A stretch of DNA of 55,398 bases from Candidatus Kapaibacterium sp. (lineage in GTDB: Bacteria > Bacteroidota > Ignavibacteria > Kapaibacteriales > UBA2268): positions 1 through 55,398 of the forward strand of contig CALKJQ010000060.1 in assembly GCA_937995785.1 (NCBI GenBank), written 5' to 3'. The translations under genes and the position numbers were made by a program. Positions 9,210 through 20,400 of the stretch are shown here, in pieces (within the stretch, counting starts at the first letter, position 1; each line of letters begins with the position of its first letter). The notes under the pieces are model-generated. The model had not been told where the DNA came from and ran no database searches. It saw only the letters and a list, made by a program, of their open reading frames with translations.

Positions 9210-11036
9210 CTATCTACTTTCGAGCTTAACTTTAACCAATTGTTCTTTGCCAGATCTTAAAAATCGGACATTGACCTCGTCGCCAGGTTTGTAATTATCC
9301 TTTAATATCGACATAAAATCTTGGATATTTTTGGTTGGGTGCTCGTCGATAGATAAAATAATATCGTTTTCCTTCAATCCTGCTTTGTCGGCAGGAGAAT
9401 TGGGGGATGCCCCCGCAATTTTCAATCCTTCTTTGCTTGTTTCGAAATTTGGAATAATTCCGAACTTAATTCCACCCATTCCTCGCCCTGATGTATTGCT
9501 TGGATCCATCGCCCCCGAAGTTTTTACATAAGTTAATTTTGATTCTTTATTGGCGGTTTCGACCACAACCTTAGTGAGAAAATTAATTACTTTTGCCATT
9601 CCATCATAGTTAATTTTGTCCCAATCGTCCGAAGGACGATGGTAATCTAAATGAACTCCAGTAAAAAACATAATAGAGGGCACACCTTTGATATAAAAAG
9701 AGGTTTGGTCGCTCGAACCAATTGGTGATTCGCTTTTGGTGATTGTTAGTGTATCTTGTTCGCTAATTTGAGTGATGATTTCATCTAACTCCGCTGCCGA
9801 ACCCGTGCCAATTGCATACAAAGTATTATTTTTCAATCGTCCTACCATATCTAAATTAATCATTAAAGATACTTTTTGAAGATCGATTGGCGAATTATTT
9901 ACGAAGTAGTTCGAACCAAGCAATCCTAATTCCTCACCGGTGAAGGCAACAAACAATACCGAGCGTTTAGCGGGATTTTGGCTAATTATTCTTGCTAATT
10001 CCATCATTGCTGCAACTCCCGAAGCGTTGTCGTCGGCACCATTGTGAACCATTGGCTTTTTACCCTTGTAATTCGAGGTTGGACCTCCATAACCTAAATG
10101 ATCGTAGTGGGCTCCAATAACAATAAACTCTTCTTTCAACTTAGCATCAGTTCCCTCGACAAATCCAACAACGTTTTCGGATGGAACGCGGTTTTCTTCC
10201 AAATTTACTTTAATGCTGATTGTCGAATTTGGTAAATCGAAACTTTTTGGCTTTTGTGTTTTGTTTATTTCAATTTCGGATGGAAATAGTGAATTGTTTG
10301 GGAAATATTCCGCAATTCTATTTCGGTTCACTTGTATCACGACTAAACCCGAATTTTGAGCAAATCTATCCCTATCCAATGGCACAAAAACATTTGCAGA
10401 ATCGCCTTTTATTTTGATGAAAATCACACCTACAGCACCTCGCTCGCGAACGTTTTGTAATTTGGATTGATACGAGATATAATTAGCAAATTTGCCATCT
10501 TCCTTCTCGCCTTCGGGAGAATTGGTAAGAATTATTGCTACTTTATTTTTAACATCAATTGCTTCATAATCGTCGTAATTTAATTCTTTGGCGGTAATTC
10601 CGTAACCACAAAACACCATCGAGGCTTCGATTTGCTTGTTTTCCGAAAAACTCATTGGCATCCAGTCCTTGCCGATTTCCCAAGTTTTCCTTACGGGGCG
10701 TACTTTGTCGATTGGAACGCCTGGCTTGGGTATTATTACACTAAAAAACACTTCGTTGCCTTCGCCCAATTTATAACCAATTCCCACATCTAATTTTTGC
10801 AAATAATCGTTGTTGAGTTTTTTTAGGTTAAACGCACCAAATTGATTGGCAATATAATCCCTTGCTTTGGCTATTCCTGTAGTTCCGGGATATCTTCCTT
10901 CCAGTTCATCGCTTGCTAAGTATTTTATGTGGTTTTGGGTGTATTGAGCAATTTGAGAAAGAAGGTTAGCCCACCCAAATATAAATACAAAAAGTAATAG
11001 AACGCTCGATTTAAGGTTAAAATGTAATTTTTGCAT
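9210..11036 (-). CDS. Secreted M28-family metallopeptidase with PA-like insert and C-terminal PDZ domain
   Basis: 608 aa; signal peptide; IGAHYDHLGYGG...HNGADDNASGVAAMMELA, FVAFTGEELGLLGS; C-terminal GLKIAGASPNSPADKAGLKENDIILSIDEHP (PDZ). Confidence 0.9.
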   Translation of the reverse strand: MQKLHFNLKSSVLLLFVFIFGWANLLSQIAQYTQNHIKYLASDELEGRYPGTTGIAKARDYIANQFGAFNLKKLNNDYLQKLDVGIGYKLGEGNEVFFSVIIPKPGVPIDKVRPVRKTWEIGKDWMPMSFSENKQIEASMVFCGYGITAKELNYDDYEAIDVKNKVAIILTNSPEGEKEDGKFANYISYQSKLQNVRERGAVGVIFIKIKGDSANVFVPLDRDRFAQNSGLVVIQVNRNRIAEYFPNNSLFPSEIEINKTQKPKSFDLPNSTISIKVNLEENRVPSENVVGFVEGTDAKLKEEFIVIGAHYDHLGYGGPTSNYKGKKPMVHNGADDNASGVAAMMELARIISQNPAKRSVLFVAFTGEELGLLGSNYFVNNSPIDLQKVSLMINLDMVGRLKNNTLYAIGTGSAAELDEIITQISEQDTLTITKSESPIGSSDQTSFYIKGVPSIMFFTGVHLDYHRPSDDWDKINYDGMAKVINFLTKVVVETANKESKLTYVKTSGAMDPSNTSGRGMGGIKFGIIPNFETSKEGLKIAGASPNSPADKAGLKENDIILSIDEHPTKNIQDFMSILKDNYKPGDEVNVRFLRSGKEQLVKVKLESR

Positions 11037-11126
11037 AATGTTATAAATTTTTTTTGTAAAATTAAGGTTTTTCGTTTAAATATTCATATTTATCATTTCG
11101 ATGGATTTCGTATTATTTGTAAAAAA

Positions 11127-11160
11127 AAAAGCCAAACCTATTAGTGGATGGCTCTTTTTT
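11127..11160 (-). terminator. Probable rho-independent terminator downstream of 11180..11548
   Basis: aaaaaagcca...tggctctttttt; short agcca/tggct stem with A/T runs on both sides. Confidence 0.45.
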
Positions 11161-11179
11161 ATAATTAATGATTTACAAA

Positions 11180-11548
11180 TTACATTGTATCGATTAATTC
11201 CATAATTAAGATGTTGATACCATTAATTTTCTTAACAGTGCCAACAATTCCAACCTTTGCATTATGGGCATATTTAGCTAACTTCTTGCTTGCAAAAGTG
11301 CCATCTTCATTGTAAACAAAGTAAATTTGAGCTTTTTTGCCGGTGCCCGACATAAATACAAATGGAGTACCTTTGGCGGCTTCGGCTTCGGCGGCTTCTT
11401 TTGTCCATGTTTGGAAACTACCAATTGCTAAATCATTCATACTAACCACTTTGCCTTCGATTGGCTTATTGGATTTCTTTTGAGCATCCAAATTTGTAAC
11501 GGAAACAAATATTCCAAAGATTAACATTAAAATTAATACTTTCTTCAT
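11180..11548 (-). CDS. Small secreted protein of unknown function
   Basis: 122 aa with N-terminal signal peptide (MKKVLILMLIFGIFVSVTNLDAQ). Confidence 0.7.
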   Translation of the reverse strand: MKKVLILMLIFGIFVSVTNLDAQKKSNKPIEGKVVSMNDLAIGSFQTWTKEAAEAEAAKGTPFVFMSGTGKKAQIYFVYNEDGTFASKKLAKYAHNAKVGIVGTVKKINGINILIMELIDTM

Positions 11549-11560
11549 TGGTAATCTCCC

Positions 11561-12490
11561 TTATTTAATATTATTGTTGGATTGTTCTAATTCGCGAGTA
11601 ATTGCATAAGGAACGCCAGTTTTTTCTTGGTGCGAAACAATTAAAGTAATATAGCGGTTGCCAGATGCTCCTTGCAAGAAGTTGCCGCTAACATATTTAA
11701 TGAATACTTTTGCGTAGTTCCATTCGGTTTTACCCGCTTGTTTGTAGCGTAATGCGAAAGCAATATTTGTGTTGTATTTGCTCAAATCGATAGTTTTGGA
11801 TGCAAATGTTTTGGACGATAAGGCTTGGCTATCAAAAAATTCATCTAAGGAATTTATTCCAGTAATTACATCAGCGATTTCGGTTGCGGCAGTTGGGGTC
11901 GAACCGTAGTTATAGTCCAATTCTTTTGGTGAACCCAGAATTATGCCCGTCTTGGTGGATAATCCTAAAGTCCATTTAGAACCATCTGCAACTTTCAATG
12001 TTACGGGTTTTTTGTTTGTGCCATATAATTGCAAACCGCTACCAAAACTCGAAGCAGTTTCATAGATTCTTATGTCTGCATCGTTTTCGTTTGTTTCAAA
12101 ACGAGATGCAGGCGACCATTTAATTGTAGCCGCATCGGAGAGTTCTTCGTTTGTGAATTTTGCTTGCAACGAAAAAGTATATTCAATACCTTCTTCTAAA
12201 CCCGCAACAGTATAAGTTTTCTGACCTTTTGCAATTGCAATTGGTGCCATTGTGTTGCCACCTGTAACTTTCAAAACATAACCTGCAAACAATGCATCAG
12301 TTTCGGATGTGGATGAGGTCCACTTTAAAATAACTGAAGTTGAGTCTTTGCTTGTTGCCATTAATTGTGTTGGTGCATTTGGCTTGGGCTTCGTGTTGTT
12401 GTCGTCGGGGTTAGTAGTTGTGTCCTCGCAAGCCCAAAACATAAAAGCTGCAAAAAGAAAAGCGGTTAAGTATAATGATAGTTTTTTCAT
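11561..12490 (-). CDS. Lipoprotein with fibronectin type III domain
   Basis: 309 aa; lipobox-like FMFWACED; APTQLMATSKDSTSVILKWTSSTSETDALFAGYVLKVTGG...TYTVAGLEEGIEYTFSLQA (FN3). Confidence 0.8.
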   Translation of the reverse strand: MKKLSLYLTAFLFAAFMFWACEDTTTNPDDNNTKPKPNAPTQLMATSKDSTSVILKWTSSTSETDALFAGYVLKVTGGNTMAPIAIAKGQKTYTVAGLEEGIEYTFSLQAKFTNEELSDAATIKWSPASRFETNENDADIRIYETASSFGSGLQLYGTNKKPVTLKVADGSKWTLGLSTKTGIILGSPKELDYNYGSTPTAATEIADVITGINSLDEFFDSQALSSKTFASKTIDLSKYNTNIAFALRYKQAGKTEWNYAKVFIKYVSGNFLQGASGNRYITLIVSHQEKTGVPYAITRELEQSNNNIK

Positions 12491-12528
12491 AGAATACCTC
12501 TATTTTTTAGTTAAACAAAAATAATTTA

Positions 12529-13221
12529 TTACCAAGTTAATTCATTTTTTCTGTAAAAGTATTTACCGGTTTGTTCCATAGTGCCTTCGGTTGCTAACCA
12601 AACTGAAGTGTAAGCACCATCTTGGACGTCCATATCCGCATCCTTACCACCCATATCTGTTCGAACCCAACCGGGGTGAACTGAATAAACGGCAATATTA
12701 TGTTTATATAGTGCAGCAGCGGTTTGGCGGGTTAGTGCGTTCAATGCTGTTTTGGAAATACTATAAGCGGGGGAGTAGTTTTTCATAGATTTCAATTGAC
12801 CAAGAATACTCGATAAATTAATGATTTTTCCATTGGGATTAATTATCGGATAAAATTCTTGTATCATCATTAGCGGACCATATAAATTTGCTTTCAATGT
12901 AGTGTCAAGAACATCAATAGGCATATCCAAAACGCCAGTTTTATCGAGCATGATGCCAGCATTATTGATTAATACATCAATTTTGCCAACTTCTTGCTCT
13001 ATATGTTGTTTGGCTTGCTTTATACTTTCGTGATTAGTTACATCAATTTGAACAAAACGGGGCGATAATCCAATCTGTTGTAATTTATCTACTGCTTCCA
13101 TTCCTTTTGCTATATCGCGTGAACTTAGATATACATCGTAGTTTAGCTCAAGTAGTTGCTTGGCGGTTTCTAAGCCGATTCCTTTGTTTGCGCCAGTAAT
13201 TAGTGCAATTTTTTTGTTCAT
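12529..13221 (-). CDS. Short-chain dehydrogenase/reductase (carbonyl reductase-like)
   Basis: 230 aa; ALITGANKGIGLETA, INNAGIM, YSISKTALN. Confidence 0.9.
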   Translation of the reverse strand: MNKKIALITGANKGIGLETAKQLLELNYDVYLSSRDIAKGMEAVDKLQQIGLSPRFVQIDVTNHESIKQAKQHIEQEVGKIDVLINNAGIMLDKTGVLDMPIDVLDTTLKANLYGPLMMIQEFYPIINPNGKIINLSSILGQLKSMKNYSPAYSISKTALNALTRQTAAALYKHNIAVYSVHPGWVRTDMGGKDADMDVQDGAYTSVWLATEGTMEQTGKYFYRKNELTW

Positions 13222-13286
13222 TAGCGATAATACTTTTTCATTAATAAATTGACGAATTTTAATTTTAATATTTTAAGTAATAATAC

Positions 13287-16193
13287 TTAATTAACCTCGC
13301 CATTCATTAATTGATTATATAATAATTCAATTGGATGTAAAGCCCTCTTGCCAGTGAGTTCTTTTATTTGATGACGGCAACTAGTTCCATTTGCCAACAC
13401 AACATCATCCTCTTGTAGTTTGTTGATGTAGGGTATTAGATTCAAATTTGCAATTTTAATCGAAATTTCATATTTGTCGTTTTCGTAGCCAAATGCCCCC
13501 GCCATTCCGCAACAAGTAGATTGGATTTGGCGAACTTTGTATCCCGTTGCTTTTTCAATCATTTGTACCAATGTGCCCTCTTTTGTTAAAGCTTTTTGGT
13601 AACAATGGGTGTGGAGATGAACTGTCTTGTTTTGTTCATTAGCTATTGCGTTTGGTTCAAAATATTTCAAGAAAAATTCATCGAACAATAAACAATTTTT
13701 GGCAAGTTGTTTAGCCTTATCATAAAGCTGTTCGCTCACCAATTCGGGATATTCATCTCGAAAAGTTAAAATAGCCGATGGTTCAATGCCTATTAGTGGT
13801 TTATCATTTGATATTATGCTATGGAGTAATTCAACATTTTTTTCGGCTACTGTTTTTGCCTTCTTTACCAATCCTTTCGATAGATATGTCCGTCCGCTTT
13901 CGATGTGATTAGGAATAATCACTTTGAAGCCCATATAATCCAATAATTTAATGGCTTTTATTCCAATTTCTGCATCATTATAATTCGTAAATTCATCGGC
14001 AAATAGATAAACAACTTTTTCCGTTTCCTTTGCAATGTATTTCTTCTTGTACCAATCAATCAATGTTTGGTTACTATATTTAGGTAAATTTCTTTCTTTG
14101 TTGAAGTTCAATAATTTAAATAAAATAGTTTTAACAATTGAATTTTGTAGAATAGAATTTGAAAAATCGGGGAAAAAAGATAGTAATCTATTTAGTTTAG
14201 GTAAGTAAGCTATCAGTTTCGAACTCATTGGAGTTCCGTATTCATCATAAAAATGTTGCAAAAATTCTGCTTTATACTTGGTGATGTCCACGCCCGACGG
14301 GCATTCACTTTTGCAGGCTTTACACGACAAGCATAGTTCCATCACTTCTTTAATTTCCGAAGATGCCAGCGGATTGGGTTTAGATGAATTAATAAGGATT
14401 TCTCTCAATATATTTGCCCTTGCTCGCGTGGAGTCTTTTTCGTTCAATGTTGCTCGGTAACTCGGACACATAACTCCGGCAAATCCGTTAGGTTTGCGGC
14501 AATCTCCCGAGCCATTGCAACGCTCGATGGCGTGGTGAAATCCATTGTCGCCCGAATAATCAAAATAAGTATTAATTTCGGGCAATTTAGTTCTATAATC
14601 AATCCTAAGAGATGTGTTCATCCGGGGGGCATCGACTATTTTTCCGGGGTTCAGTATGCCTTTGGGATCGAAGATTGCTTTTATATTTTTAAATAAATCA
14701 TAGATTTCGTCGCTATACATAAATGGAATTAACTCTGCACGTAGCCGACCGTCGCCGTGCTCCCCACATAGCGAGCCACGATATTTTTTTACAATTTTTG
14801 CCGTTTCCCAAATTACTTGACGGTATTGTTCCACTCCTTCGGGAGTTTTTAAATTTAATATTGGATGGAAATGCAATTCTCCGCTGCCCGCATGGGCGTA
14901 AGTTATAATTTTTATTCCCAACTTGTTCATCCGCTGAATGAGTTCCTTTGTGTATTCAGGTAAGTCGTGGATATCGACTGCTGTGTCCTCGATTACCGTT
15001 ACGCTTCGCTCATCGCTTGTTATGTTCGAAAGCAGTCCCAGCCCAGCCTTTCGCAATTCCCAAATACGATTAATTTCATTTCCTTTGATTATTGGATAAC
15101 AATATCCTAAGCCGTTTTCTTTAAGCAATCTAACCACCTTTTGCAACTTCATCTCTAATTCTTCTTCGGAATTGCCTGTTTGCTCTATTACCAAAATTGC
15201 TTCGGGATTTCCTTCCACAAAAAAATTGTTCCGCACCTGAATGGGATTTTGCTTAGATAATTCTATGATTGTGTTATCGATTAATTCCGAAGCAGTTGCT
15301 CCGTTTTCGATTGCTAAAATATTAGCTTTCAGTGATTCATATAAATTTTCGAAGTGGGCGGCTATAACTCCCACAAACTTCGGAGGTCGCTCCACAAGGC
15401 GAAGCTTTATTTCAGTCAGAAACACCAAAGTTCCTTCGCTTCCGGCTATCAAATTGCATAAATTAATTGGTTTGCCATTGTGGTTAATTAAGTCCGAATC
15501 GATTAGATAATCCACTGCGTAGCCATTATTTCGCCGTCTAATTGTAGGTTTTGGAAATACATCCTTGATAGTTTTTTGTAATCTATCATCAATAAGCAAA
15601 TCAATAATTTTGGAAATAATTTCTTTTTCTTTCCCATTCGATGTTTCAAACTCTTTTTTACTTAGCTGAGTAAAGTGCACTTCGCTGCCGTCGGAAAGAA
15701 ACCCTTTAACTTCGAGCAAATTTTCCCTTGTATTGCCATAAACGGGAAAGTGAGTTCCGCACGAATTATTGCCGACCATTCCTGCAATTGTATTGCGATT
15801 AGATGTTGATGTTTCGGGTCCCCAAAATAAATTATACGGCTCTAATTCCTTATTCAACACATCAGGTATAACCCCAGTTTCGGTCCAACAGTACCTATCT
15901 TGGGAATTAATTTCGATTATTCGTGTCATATATCGCGAAATGTCCACAACCAATCCATTACCAACAACTTGACCTGCAAGTGACGTTCCACCGCCGCGAG
16001 GGATTATAGGAATAGAATGTTCGTAACAAAACTTGATAATTGTTTTGATGTCATCTTTGCTTTTGGGGTAGGCAACCCCCAATGGTTTTTCGGAATAATC
16101 CGAAGCATCCGTCGAATAAAGCATTCTGTGAGTTTCGTCCAAATATAATTCGCAATTCAGAATTGATTGCAGATTATTTAATTTTTCAGGCAT
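13287..16193 (-). CDS. FAD-binding oxidase fused to Fe-S/cysteine-rich domains (YdiJ / D-2-hydroxyacid dehydrogenase type)
   Basis: 968 aa; IPIIPRGGGTSLAGQVVG FAD-binding motif; LCGEHGDGRLR; CLSCKACKSECPSGVD Fe-S motif; C-terminal CCGMAGAFGYE. Confidence 0.9.
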   Translation of the reverse strand: MPEKLNNLQSILNCELYLDETHRMLYSTDASDYSEKPLGVAYPKSKDDIKTIIKFCYEHSIPIIPRGGGTSLAGQVVGNGLVVDISRYMTRIIEINSQDRYCWTETGVIPDVLNKELEPYNLFWGPETSTSNRNTIAGMVGNNSCGTHFPVYGNTRENLLEVKGFLSDGSEVHFTQLSKKEFETSNGKEKEIISKIIDLLIDDRLQKTIKDVFPKPTIRRRNNGYAVDYLIDSDLINHNGKPINLCNLIAGSEGTLVFLTEIKLRLVERPPKFVGVIAAHFENLYESLKANILAIENGATASELIDNTIIELSKQNPIQVRNNFFVEGNPEAILVIEQTGNSEEELEMKLQKVVRLLKENGLGYCYPIIKGNEINRIWELRKAGLGLLSNITSDERSVTVIEDTAVDIHDLPEYTKELIQRMNKLGIKIITYAHAGSGELHFHPILNLKTPEGVEQYRQVIWETAKIVKKYRGSLCGEHGDGRLRAELIPFMYSDEIYDLFKNIKAIFDPKGILNPGKIVDAPRMNTSLRIDYRTKLPEINTYFDYSGDNGFHHAIERCNGSGDCRKPNGFAGVMCPSYRATLNEKDSTRARANILREILINSSKPNPLASSEIKEVMELCLSCKACKSECPSGVDITKYKAEFLQHFYDEYGTPMSSKLIAYLPKLNRLLSFFPDFSNSILQNSIVKTILFKLLNFNKERNLPKYSNQTLIDWYKKKYIAKETEKVVYLFADEFTNYNDAEIGIKAIKLLDYMGFKVIIPNHIESGRTYLSKGLVKKAKTVAEKNVELLHSIISNDKPLIGIEPSAILTFRDEYPELVSEQLYDKAKQLAKNCLLFDEFFLKYFEPNAIANEQNKTVHLHTHCYQKALTKEGTLVQMIEKATGYKVRQIQSTCCGMAGAFGYENDKYEISIKIANLNLIPYINKLQEDDVVLANGTSCRHQIKELTGKRALHPIELLYNQLMNGEVN

Positions 16194-16244
16194 TTTCGAT
16201 TATTAATCATTATTTATTTCAACAAAATTATTAAAACAAAAATA

Positions 16245-16275
16245 TAAAAAAAACCACCAAAGAAACTTGATGGTT
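16245..16275 (-). terminator. Rho-independent terminator for the 16322..17266 gene
   Basis: aaccatcaa-gtttct-ttggtggtt (minus strand, one wobble) followed by a T-run. Confidence 0.75.
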
Positions 16276-16321
16276 CGAAAATTCCAACACAATATTATTG
16301 ATTATTTTGTTTATGAGGTTA

Positions 16322-17266
16322 TTATAGTAACCTTTTCTCGCCTTCTAAATCCCGATAAGGTTTTATGTCGTGCACCATTTCCACACATCCTTGATAGTTG
16401 CCTTTATCATCTCGGACAGCATAGTAGGAAATATGAACGAACATCGAATCGAAGTTAATCCAAAAATCAGCTTTATCGCGACTGCCTTCTTTCATTTCCG
16501 CTAAAATTTTATTTACCATATGAACACTTTTTTCGGGATGGCACTTTTGAACCGTTCGTCCGATAACCGAAAGTGAACGATGAAATATCTTTTTCTTATT
16601 CTGGTGGGTATAGAATCTCACAATATCGTTTTCATCAACAAACGAAAGCTCGACTGGCAAAGCATCCAACATATTAGTTATCACATCCAACTGCAATCCC
16701 GCTAACATATTTACCTTGCCGCCCGTCTGGTGTTCGAATGCATCAATCATATCGCTATAACGCATATATCCGTCTTGTCCGAAACGAGAAAAAGTAAACT
16801 CTTCGAACTTGTGTAGCAAGTCCACTCCATCTTGTGTAGAAAGTATCCTCTTGCCCATTGGGTAAAGAATATCATTTTCTTTCCATATATGATTTTTGGT
16901 CAGTTCCACATATTCTGCCGTTGTTTCTGTTAATTGAGGATTGAATGTATTGTTAATCTTAAATTTTGCAATCATCTGTTTGATTTCCGAAAGGTAATTC
17001 CGTTCGGATTTGTGTTCCTCCAGCATTACAGCAACTGGTCCCATTGGTGGCAAACCTCTCTCCAACAATAAAGGGAAATAAAATTGTTCTTCTTTTTGAT
17101 TATGGCACTCGTCGCCATAGTCTTCCAAAAATGTAATCAGCGATAATGCTATATCGGGGTTCATTTGCTCGCCCTTAGCAATCTCTTTTTCGAACATTAC
17201 TAATGCTCTTTCGATTAGAGTATGGTCGTTAATAAGATTATCCAAATAGCTTTGAATTGTTTCCAT
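16322..17266 (-). CDS. Hemerythrin-domain plus PAS (DUF438-like) protein
   Basis: 314 aa; N-terminal H...HxxxE hemerythrin-like pattern (LINDHTLIERAL, YGDECHNQKEEQFYFPLL, EEHKSERNYLSE); C-terminal PAS-like LPVELSFVDENDIVRFYTHQNKKKIFHRSLSVIGRTVQKCHP. Confidence 0.8.
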   Translation of the reverse strand: METIQSYLDNLINDHTLIERALVMFEKEIAKGEQMNPDIALSLITFLEDYGDECHNQKEEQFYFPLLLERGLPPMGPVAVMLEEHKSERNYLSEIKQMIAKFKINNTFNPQLTETTAEYVELTKNHIWKENDILYPMGKRILSTQDGVDLLHKFEEFTFSRFGQDGYMRYSDMIDAFEHQTGGKVNMLAGLQLDVITNMLDALPVELSFVDENDIVRFYTHQNKKKIFHRSLSVIGRTVQKCHPEKSVHMVNKILAEMKEGSRDKADFWINFDSMFVHISYYAVRDDKGNYQGCVEMVHDIKPYRDLEGEKRLL

Positions 17267-17349
17267 TTTTTATACCTTTATAAATAAGATAAAATAATCT
17301 TATTACAAAATTATAAAAAATTATACAATTAACAATAGAAATGATAAAA

Positions 17350-17383
17350 AAAAACTGCCCCTTTGCAAGAGAGGCAGTTTTTC
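17350..17383 (-). terminator. Rho-independent terminator for the 17405..22108 gene
   Basis: aaaaactgcc...ggcagttttt inverted repeat flanked by A/T runs. Confidence 0.8.
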
Positions 17384-17404
17384 ATAATAATACGCTAATC
17401 TAAA

Positions 17405-20400
17405 TTAGGGCATATAAATGAATTTTTGAGTTAATGACTCTGAGCCATTTATTCTCAAAACGTAAGTTCCCGCAGATAATTGAACTGGTAGATTATTCAT
17501 ATAGAAGGAAATTGTATTGTAACCTTCACCAATTCTGTAATCGTTGGACCATTTAACTTCGCCATTCAAATCAATAATTTCAATTTTAACTGATTCGGAG
17601 GCAGGAGCAAACAAATCGAATACCAATTCATCGCGTACTGGATTTGGAGCAATTGAATTCATTTCGAAACGGTTGCCAACTACTGCAAAGTCGGTTTCGC
17701 GTGGAGTTGTGTAGATAACCTTAGGATTGTTTGTAGCACTATTTGGATTATAGAGTATCATTCCACTGTAATTTGCATAAGTAAATCCACGGAAGTAGTA
17801 CGCAGTATTTTGAGCTAAGTTGGTAACTGTTACGTTTGTTGCAGTTCCGTTCAAGATAACATAAGCGTTGTTGCCCAAATCATCACCCAATGGGAATTGA
17901 GTGTTGGCTGTGTAGCTTGTGTTATTTGTTGGAGTTGTTGGGGCAATTGAATTGCTTTGCTTAACTGCAATAATGTGTGCATCGCCACTACCAGCAGTGA
18001 ATTGGATTGTTATTGTGTTCTTGGAACGAGCAGTGAAGTAAATACCCGATACTTGAGTAGCAGGATAAACTGTCAAGCTTGCATAGTTACTGAACACATT
18101 GCCACAACCAGCGTTGATAGCTTCGCAGTAATAGTATCCAATATGAGAATATTGAATATTGTTCAAATTCAAAGTTGCAGATGTTGCACCCGAAATTGGA
18201 GTTCCATCATATCCCGAATTATCGTTGTCGTAATACCATTGGTAAGAAGTTGTGTTAAGAGCAGTAACGCTGAATGAAACATTGGAACCAACACCACTTG
18301 AAACGTTTGCGGGATGACCGGTGATGCTTGGTGGTGCAACAACAGTAACTGTAATATTATAGTTATTACTTACGCAAGTATTTGCATTGCGAACATTCAG
18401 AATTGCGTTGTATGTGCCGACTGCTGCTCCAGCAGGAACAGTAATTACTATTGGCGAGGTTGGCAATGAAGTCCAAGCAACATCAACAAAACCTTGTGCT
18501 TCAGCAGCACCATCAAAATTAATCGTGTAATCTGTTGGTGATTCAGTTGTTGCACTATAGGTTAAATTAGTAGATGTTGTTCCCTGGCATACTGATGGAT
18601 TAGTACCCAAAGTAATGGTTGGTAATGCATTGATTGTTACAGTAATGTTGTAGGCTTGGCTTTCGCAAGTTGTTCCGGAGTTTCTAACCTTTAACACGGC
18701 ATTGTAAACACCAGCAGGAGCAGCAGGTACTGCGATAGTAATTGGTGAAGCAGGTAAAGCTGTCCAACCAACATCAACAAAACCAGCTCCATTGGCTGTT
18801 AAATCGAAATCAATTGAGTATTGATTAGCACCGCCGGTGGTTGCTGAATAAGTTAAGTTGGCAGGAGTTGAACCAAAGCATACACTTGGATTAGCTCCTA
18901 AAGTGATTGTTGGTAATGGGTTGATTGTCCAACTTACGGTTGAAGTAACAGGAGTACAATGGTCAGCATTACGAGTTGTTCGAATTTCTACCTGAGTGTA
19001 TCCAGTTGTTGACAAGTTGTTGCCTGGTGTATAAGCCGACCAAGCACCTGCACCATTGTAGCGATATTCATAAGTATTTGTGCCATTACCGCCACTTCCA
19101 CCAGAGAAAGTAGCACTTACGGGTGTTCCGTCGCAAACGCTGGCAACATTAGGCGATTTTGTAATTGTTTGAGCTACTGGAATAGCTTCAACAGTCCAGC
19201 TAACAGTGTTTGTTGCAGGAGTGCAAGCAGATGCATTTCTTGTAGCACGAATTTGGATATTAGTTAATCCAGCAGCAGCTATTGGTGTTCCACCAGTATA
19301 TGCAACCCATGGAGTCCAAGTCATTCCACCATCAGCGGAAGTTCTTGATTCGTATGTGTTGATGCCATTACCACCACTACCACCAGTAAATGTAGCATTA
19401 ACTGAACTAGTGCCACAAACTACAGTTGTATTAGGTGATTTTGTGATTGTTGGAGCAACTGGAGTTGCTTCAACTGTCCAACTTGCTGTGTTAGTTGCAG
19501 GAGTGCAAGCGATAGCATTGCGAGTTGCACGAACTTCAACGTTAGTTAATCCAGTAGTGATAATTGGGTTACCAGCACCATAAGTAGTCCAACCGGTCCA
19601 AGTACCACCACCATTTGTGGATGTTCTGTATTCATAAGTGTTTGTGCCATTACCACCACTTCCACCAGAGAAAGTAGCACTTACATTAGTGCCTGCACAA
19701 ACGGAAGCAGTATTGGGCGATTTGGTAATAGTTTGAGCAACGGGAGTTCCTTCTACTATCCAGCTAACAGTGTTAGTTGCAGGAGTGCAAGCAGATGCAT
19801 TGCGAGTTGCACGAACTTCAATATGAGTTAGACCAGCTGCAGCTATTGGATTACCTGATGTATAAGCAGTCCAACCGGTCCAATTTACTCCGCCATCGTT
19901 TGATGTTCTATAATGATAACTATTGGTGCCATCTCCACCACTACCGCCCGAGAATGTTGCACTTGCGTTGGATGTTTGACAGACGTGTGTACCAGCTGGT
20001 GTTTTGTTGATTGTTTGAGCAACAGGAGTTGCTTCGACTGACCACATAACTGTGTTCCAAGCTGATGTAGCACAAATAGCGGCTAATCTACGTGTACGAA
20101 TTTGAACAACATTTGCTCCCGAAAGACCTGTTGTCGAGATGCTGTTGCCAGATGTATAAGTAGTCCAAGTACCGCCAGCATTGGTTGAATACTGAGTTTC
20201 GTCAGTTCCATTGCCACCTGAACCAGGAGTTAAAGTTGCACTTACGGCAGTTCCAGCACAAACAGTTGCAACATTTGGTGATTTAGTTAAAGTGCCGGCT
20301 ATTGGAGTTCCTTCGATTGTTACGGTGAAGCTATAAGCAGCACTTTCGCATAATAAAGCATTTCGAACTTTTAATGTTGCATTATAAACACCAGCAGGAA

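Noticed and set aside
19206-19583. Antisense ORF of 125 aa (and similar ones at 20511..20780, 20820..21026) inside the repeat gene
   Set aside because: Valine/proline-rich translations mirror the codon bias of the opposite-strand repeats; no RBS or family signature.
18915-20307. Tandem repeats as a possible CRISPR or satellite array
   Set aside because: The repeat unit (~278 bp) is in frame within a long CDS and encodes Ig-like repeats; there is no spacer structure.
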